Assembly: GCA_036245525.1 (NCBI GenBank)
Contig: BTPG01000002.1
Span: 119,412,714-119,476,713 of the forward strand
Reading direction: 5' to 3'
From: Semisulcospira habei
Taxonomy: Eukaryota > Mollusca > Gastropoda > Semisulcospiridae
DNA: 64,000 bases
Position 1 is the stretch's first letter. Every line of letters starts with the position of its first letter. Under the pieces are notes generated by a model, which was not told the origin of the DNA, made no database searches, and saw only the letters and a program-made list of their open reading frames with translations. Made by a program: the position numbers and the translations under genes. Positions 1 through 64,000 of this stretch are shown here, one piece after another.

Positions 1-121
1 CAGTTCAGTTCAGTTCTCTCTAGCTCGACTCCTCTCTAAACATTTACGCGGCTTTCACGAAACTTAAAAAATGATTTCAATGTTTAGTGTCTGTATTGTA
101 TGTGCACTTTAGAACCAAACC

Positions 122-182
122 ATGCTGGTTGGTCCCCCTCGATTTGTTACAGAAGTTGCGAATCGAGGGAGACAACCAGTTT
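122..182. repeat. Small hairpin
   Basis: CTGGTTGGTCCCCCTCGATT is answered by an inverted copy ending gacaaccag, loop about 15 bp. The rest of 1-500 shows nothing recognisable; ORFs there are short and random-looking. Confidence 0.5.
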
Positions 183-501
183 GGGATCGAAAGTGCGAAA
201 TTAGTTCTTTACTGTTTAATGTGAGAAAATCAACAACAATTAAACTAAACGAACCCAAATGTGGTTCAAAGAATTCAACAATCCACGGCAAACGTGCCAA
301 AAATGCGTCAAAAGGAAGAATCGTCAAAAACATAAAATAAAAAATCTCTGTGAATAAACTTGATTGCATATGAGTTGATTTTCAAACTGAAAAGCAAGGG
401 ATGACAATACTTTTTATGTTAGACCCCAACCATTTCCACGCCCCAAGCTTCGGTACATAATAGTTCCGGTCTCTAAACTCTGTATGTTATTTGGATTTAT
501 A

Positions 502-672
502 AGTCCCTTTTATTTATGGTAGGGACTTTTTAGGATTGGTCGCGGTGGGGCGAATTTAATAGCATGTCCATGATGTCAAAGGCGGGCAGGGCGAAACCTT
601 TGATAACTGCAGTAACAAGATTAAAAATTACGCCATGTCTAGAAACGCTAATCTCGCTGCTAAACGTACATT
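502..672 (+). repeat. Dispersed repeat R1, copy 1
   Basis: It shares agggactttttagga, a cgcggtgg block, gtaacaagatt and catgtctag/cgctaatctcgct with 20632-20850. Together they look like one unclassified element family. Confidence 0.6.
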
Positions 673-688
673 TGGCGCGAAAGGCCGT

Positions 689-61208
<60,520 letters not shown>

Positions 61209-61235
61209 GTGAGTGCTTTTTTACTTACTTACACC

Positions 61236-61302
61236 CTGGGATGTCATTAGCGGTTTTTGTCGAGGTGATTCCTGCAGGAATCCCTTCGACAAAAACTGTA
61301 AC
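61236..61302. mobile_element. D hairpin after exon 22
   Basis: atgtcattagcggtttttgt + cgaggtgattcctgcaggaa + tcccttcgacaaaaactgta; ends decayed. Confidence 0.7.
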
Positions 61303-61422
61303 CTGTAGTAAAATGGTTACCTTTTCCCTTTTCTTGTTTTGTCTGTGTGTGTGAATTCGGACGCTATTCTTGACTAGTACTTCTATATCACCGTCAGCAA
61401 GCCTTTGTTCTGATCTTGTTGT

Positions 61423-61498
61423 GTTTGTTTATTTGTTTGTTTGTTTGTTTGTTTGTTTGTTTGTTTGTTTGTTTGTTTGTTTGTTTGTTTGTTTGTGT
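61423..61498. repeat. (TTTG)n array
   Basis: About 18 TTTG units. Confidence 0.97.
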
Positions 61499-61756
61499 GG
61501 TTGTTGTTTTTTGTTTTGTGTTTTTTTACTCTGGGAGGTGAAAACCTTCCAGAGTGGCTGGCACGACACTAAAGAACAAAAAATAAAAAGTTGTGTTTGG
61601 AACAGCCAGTTGCAGGGCCCACAGGCGAATTAATTGATTGGATAGATGTCCCTGTCGCAAGTCTACCTTACTGCCGGAAGCCTAGCATCACCTGGTGAAC
61701 ATGCGTAATGATATACTGTAAATCTACTGGCTGTGCGTGACTAGCTAATGGTATGA

Positions 61757-61880
61757 CTGGTTTGGTTGGTTGTTTGGTTGGTTGGCTGGTTGGTTGGTTG
61801 ATCGATCGATCGATCGATCGAGCGAGCGAGCGAGTGAGCGAGCGAGTGAGCGAGTGAGCGAGTGAGTGAGTGAGTGAGTG
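61757..61880. repeat. GGTT, GATC, GAGC and GAGT tetranucleotide array
   Basis: Successive blocks ggttggttggttgatcgatc + gatcgatcgagcgagcgagc + gagtgagtgagtgagtgag show stepwise unit change. Confidence 0.95.
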
Positions 61881-62184
61881 ATTTGCTCATCTTTTTCTTT
61901 TTCTTTTTTGATAGATGTTCTTTGTTGTTTGTTGGTTGGTTGTTTTTGGTAGGCTGTAAGTTTTGTAAGTTACTCAATCACCATCCAATTGATGTTGTTC
62001 TGCCTGCTGTCTATGACAGTTATGGCGACTGACACACTGCCATTGGATACGCTGGGAGTTTGTCTTCTGTTCTCCTGTAATGCCGATAGTTTGATTTTTT
62101 TTTTTTTTTTTTTTTTTTTACGATTCGCGATTGTAACCCTCGAGGGCACGGGGCTGGTGAGAATGGACAGCCATGCACATAGAA

Positions 62185-62280
62185 AGCAAAAGGTCAAGGG
62201 ACCGAACGTCGGTCGCTGTTGCGCCCACTGCTGTGCGCGGGCCAACCGAGATCGGCCCGGTGACCTATTGCGCTCTAGGC
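62185..62280. mobile_element. U2 hairpin
   Basis: gcaaaaggtcaagggaccga + acgtcggtcgc ... tgctgtgcgcgggccaaccg + agatcggcccggtgacctat + tgc. An 18-base poly-T lies upstream at 62095-62119. Confidence 0.75.
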
Positions 62281-62284
62281 AGGT

Positions 62285-62815
62285 CCTAGATTAATAGCCG
62301 GTGCAGATAGCAAGCCATCAGTTAAGATGAATTGACGCGCGGCACCGACCATTGGGTGCAACTCCCGCATGCAGATAATATATTATAGCTATATTTCACT
62401 TCCAGTGACCACAGTAGTAGTGGTAGTAGCAGTAGTGACGCTTTCTTGATAGTTCGGTGGTAGTGCCTGATCAATTTGTGTCGCCTATGTGTTAAATGAC
62501 GTCAAAACAGCTCTTTATCGTGTTCCGCGACCATGCCTCTTTCGTCGCGGCATTTTGTGACCATGTGACCTACACGTAGACCAGGGCTATATTGGACGTA
62601 AATTTTGAAACAGTATGCAGTGGAATGCGATGAAGAATTGTTGACGTCACGGTAGAACTCGATAAAGAACTGTTGACGTCACAGCTGTGTAACTTCGTGT
62701 CAGCCCGTTCAGGGCTATTATAAGAAAACCGAGCCGTCACACCGGCATGACACGAAATAGGAATCATACAACAAACACTTATACAATGAATATATTAAAC
62801 CATGGATGGTGATAA
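62285..62815. other. No gene; short duplicated block
   Basis: atgaagaattgttgacgtca and ataaagaactgttgacgtca at 62630-62680 form a local tandem pair. No exon seen. Confidence 0.4.
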
Positions 62816-62817
62816 TG

Positions 62818-62911
62818 TACGATCCGAGACTTGCTTTTGACACACAAATTATGTCTCCGAGGTACTGTCTCGGAGCCATAGTTTGTGTGTCAAAAGCAAG
62901 TCTCGGCTCAT
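62818..62911. repeat. Near-perfect hairpin
   Basis: ccgagacttgcttttgacac + acaaattatgtctccgagg pairs with ctcggagccatagtttgtgt + gtcaaaagcaagtctcgg; loop tactgt. Confidence 0.88.
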
Positions 62912-63078
62912 AAAGCACCACAACTCATGGGTTATCACAATTCCTACATCGATATTAAAATACGTCACCTTACCCATCAGAAAACAACCTACTCAGTGTC
63001 GTATTCATTCAGATCGCGAGAGTTGTTTCAACCGTGATGGCTGCAGAGAGGTGCATGATATGACCATACATGGACTAG

Positions 63079-63180
63079 TTAACCCCTTGACGGCTACTGG
63101 CAATATCGGTCGGCGGAAAAGACGCGTAACTACGCGTCTTTTCCGCCGAACGCCATCGTCAGTATCAGTCAAGTAGTTAA
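63079..63180. mobile_element. E element, complete
   Basis: TTAACCCCTTGACGGCTACT to cagtatcagtcaagtagttaa; the core ends in gcgtaactacgc with no loop. Confidence 0.92.
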
Positions 63181-63257
63181 CCATACCGGCGCCGCTGATG
63201 GTCATGCAGATTTCCGAAGAATGATGAACCTTGTCAGGTCACATATGCGGACAGAAA

Positions 63258-63350
63258 TTAACCCTTTGCGTGTCGGTAGCGGCTTTAGTCGCGATGATTC
63301 CTTTAGGAATCATCGCGACTTAAACCGCTACCGACACGCTAAGGGTTACA
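63258..63350. mobile_element. D element, complete
   Basis: TTAACCCTTTGCGTGTCGGT to cgacacgctaagggtta; apex gattcctttaggaatc. The right TTAA has become TTAC. Confidence 0.9.
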
Positions 63351-64000
63351 GGCCTTTGATTTATTTCATTTAAAACATCTAAAACCACTAACGATTTTTA
63401 AGTGTTTTGCGTGAGAAATACACACTTAATACTGAGATGAGCTCACTGTTTGCCGCTCTGCAAATCTTCTTTATATTCTGTTGGAAATTGGAGGAATTTT
63501 AAGGGATTCCCAAAACAGACATATAAAAAGTTCTTCAAAGGATGGACTGTTTGATGTGATGCACAGTAAAGCCTTCTGCAAAGCTGGATAAAATTTTCAC
63601 CTCGAGCGCCATATGCCTATGCAAAAGATGGATCGACCATGACATTATTGTGCCCAGTAGGGCTAGAATCTAAGCTGCCCATAAATTGGCGATGAGTGGA
63701 AGTATGCTCTAAAATCGTGATGCGTAATTCGCGGTCTTTCTTTTTCAGTTTAGCAAAATACAATGTTCGTTATCCGTTAAAAAAAAAAGTCCTGGTAATT
63801 TCGAGATACGTGAAAGGTCTGTTGCGACACTGTTAATTCTAGCCAGGAACCTTCCTTTCCCGCTTCACGCTCGTTTGAGTTTTTGGCCAGTGAAAAAAAG
63901 GTTTATGAAAGTGGCACCTTCTTTCTTCGTCATCTCTTAAGGCTATATTTTAGGTTGTATGATTCGTGAATCTCAAACTAAATCGTCATGAGTCCATGAT
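63351..64000. other. No feature recognised
   Basis: Intron 22 sequence to the window end; a faint half A-type motif (gatcgaccatgacattattg) near 63630. No exon signal with family similarity. Confidence 0.4.

Overview
The window is animal nuclear DNA with introns, microsatellites and dense short transposon remnants. It has no bacterial-type operons, rRNA or tRNA genes. The best guess for the source is a mollusc, probably a gastropod: a small repeated motif (GCTCGGCGTTAAACCCAAAT, near 31.7 and 32.1 kb) and the repeat style recall molluscan genomes. This is an inference without a database search.

One protein-coding gene is clearly present, on the + strand and running off both ends of the window. 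Twenty-two exons (2011-2084 to 61208) join in perfect phase, with GT-AG borders throughout, into 725 residues. They read as the N-terminal third of an inositol 1,4,5-trisphosphate receptor (IP3R)/ryanodine receptor family calcium channel: suppressor-type beta-trefoil, five MIR-like segments, then the alpha-helical ligand-core (RIH-type) region. It is divergent. The helical IP3-contact motif (RQKLMR) and the RK of the YRK motif are kept, but the beta-domain RTTGR loop is not recognisable. The first exon(s) lie upstream and the channel part lies downstream. Intron 1 is about 21.7 kb and intron 4 about 9.8 kb; most other introns are under 3 kb.

Almost everything else is repeat. The main theme is a set of near-perfect palindromic mini-elements (hairpins) of about 55-220 bp. 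Families A, A2, B, C, D and E differ in core sequence but share ends of the form TTAACYCNTTNNN and sit between TTAA copies, as expected for non-autonomous piggyBac-type elements. Cores: A = GCCAGATTAGCTTGGCGCC; A2 = GCCAGAATAGCTTGGCGCC; B = GGATCTATGCCTCTTGC; C = GAGACGTGCCGCATCCGGAT; D = TGTCGGTAGCG; E = CGGCGGAAAAGACGCGTAAC. Nested copies prove the TTAA duplication. Other hairpin families are T1 (TA-flanked, CTGACGAGCAAAAGAAATGC), U1 (GGTCTGTGATTTTGGACC), U2 (CGGGCCGACGTCGGCC), U3 (GTGAGCTTAG), U4 (TTTCGTCGAAACACGTGCA), U5 (AGCGAGATTTTCATTG) and U6 (CTTAGAAAGGACAAGTACAA).

Layout: 0-2 kb is a repeat, a GT tract and exon 1. 2.1-23.8 kb is intron 1, with many hairpins, a 31 x 28-bp minisatellite inside a B element, a non-LTR retrotransposon fragment carrying a Harbinger-like MITE, a Penelope-like/GIY-YIG remnant and a 72-bp minisatellite. 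23.8-25.1 kb holds exons 2-4. 25.1-34.9 kb is intron 4, with long-period repeats at 31-32.9 kb. 34.9-61.2 kb holds exons 5-22 with hairpins in nearly every intron. 61.2-64 kb is the next intron, still open at the window end. No transposase gene for the hairpin families was found here.
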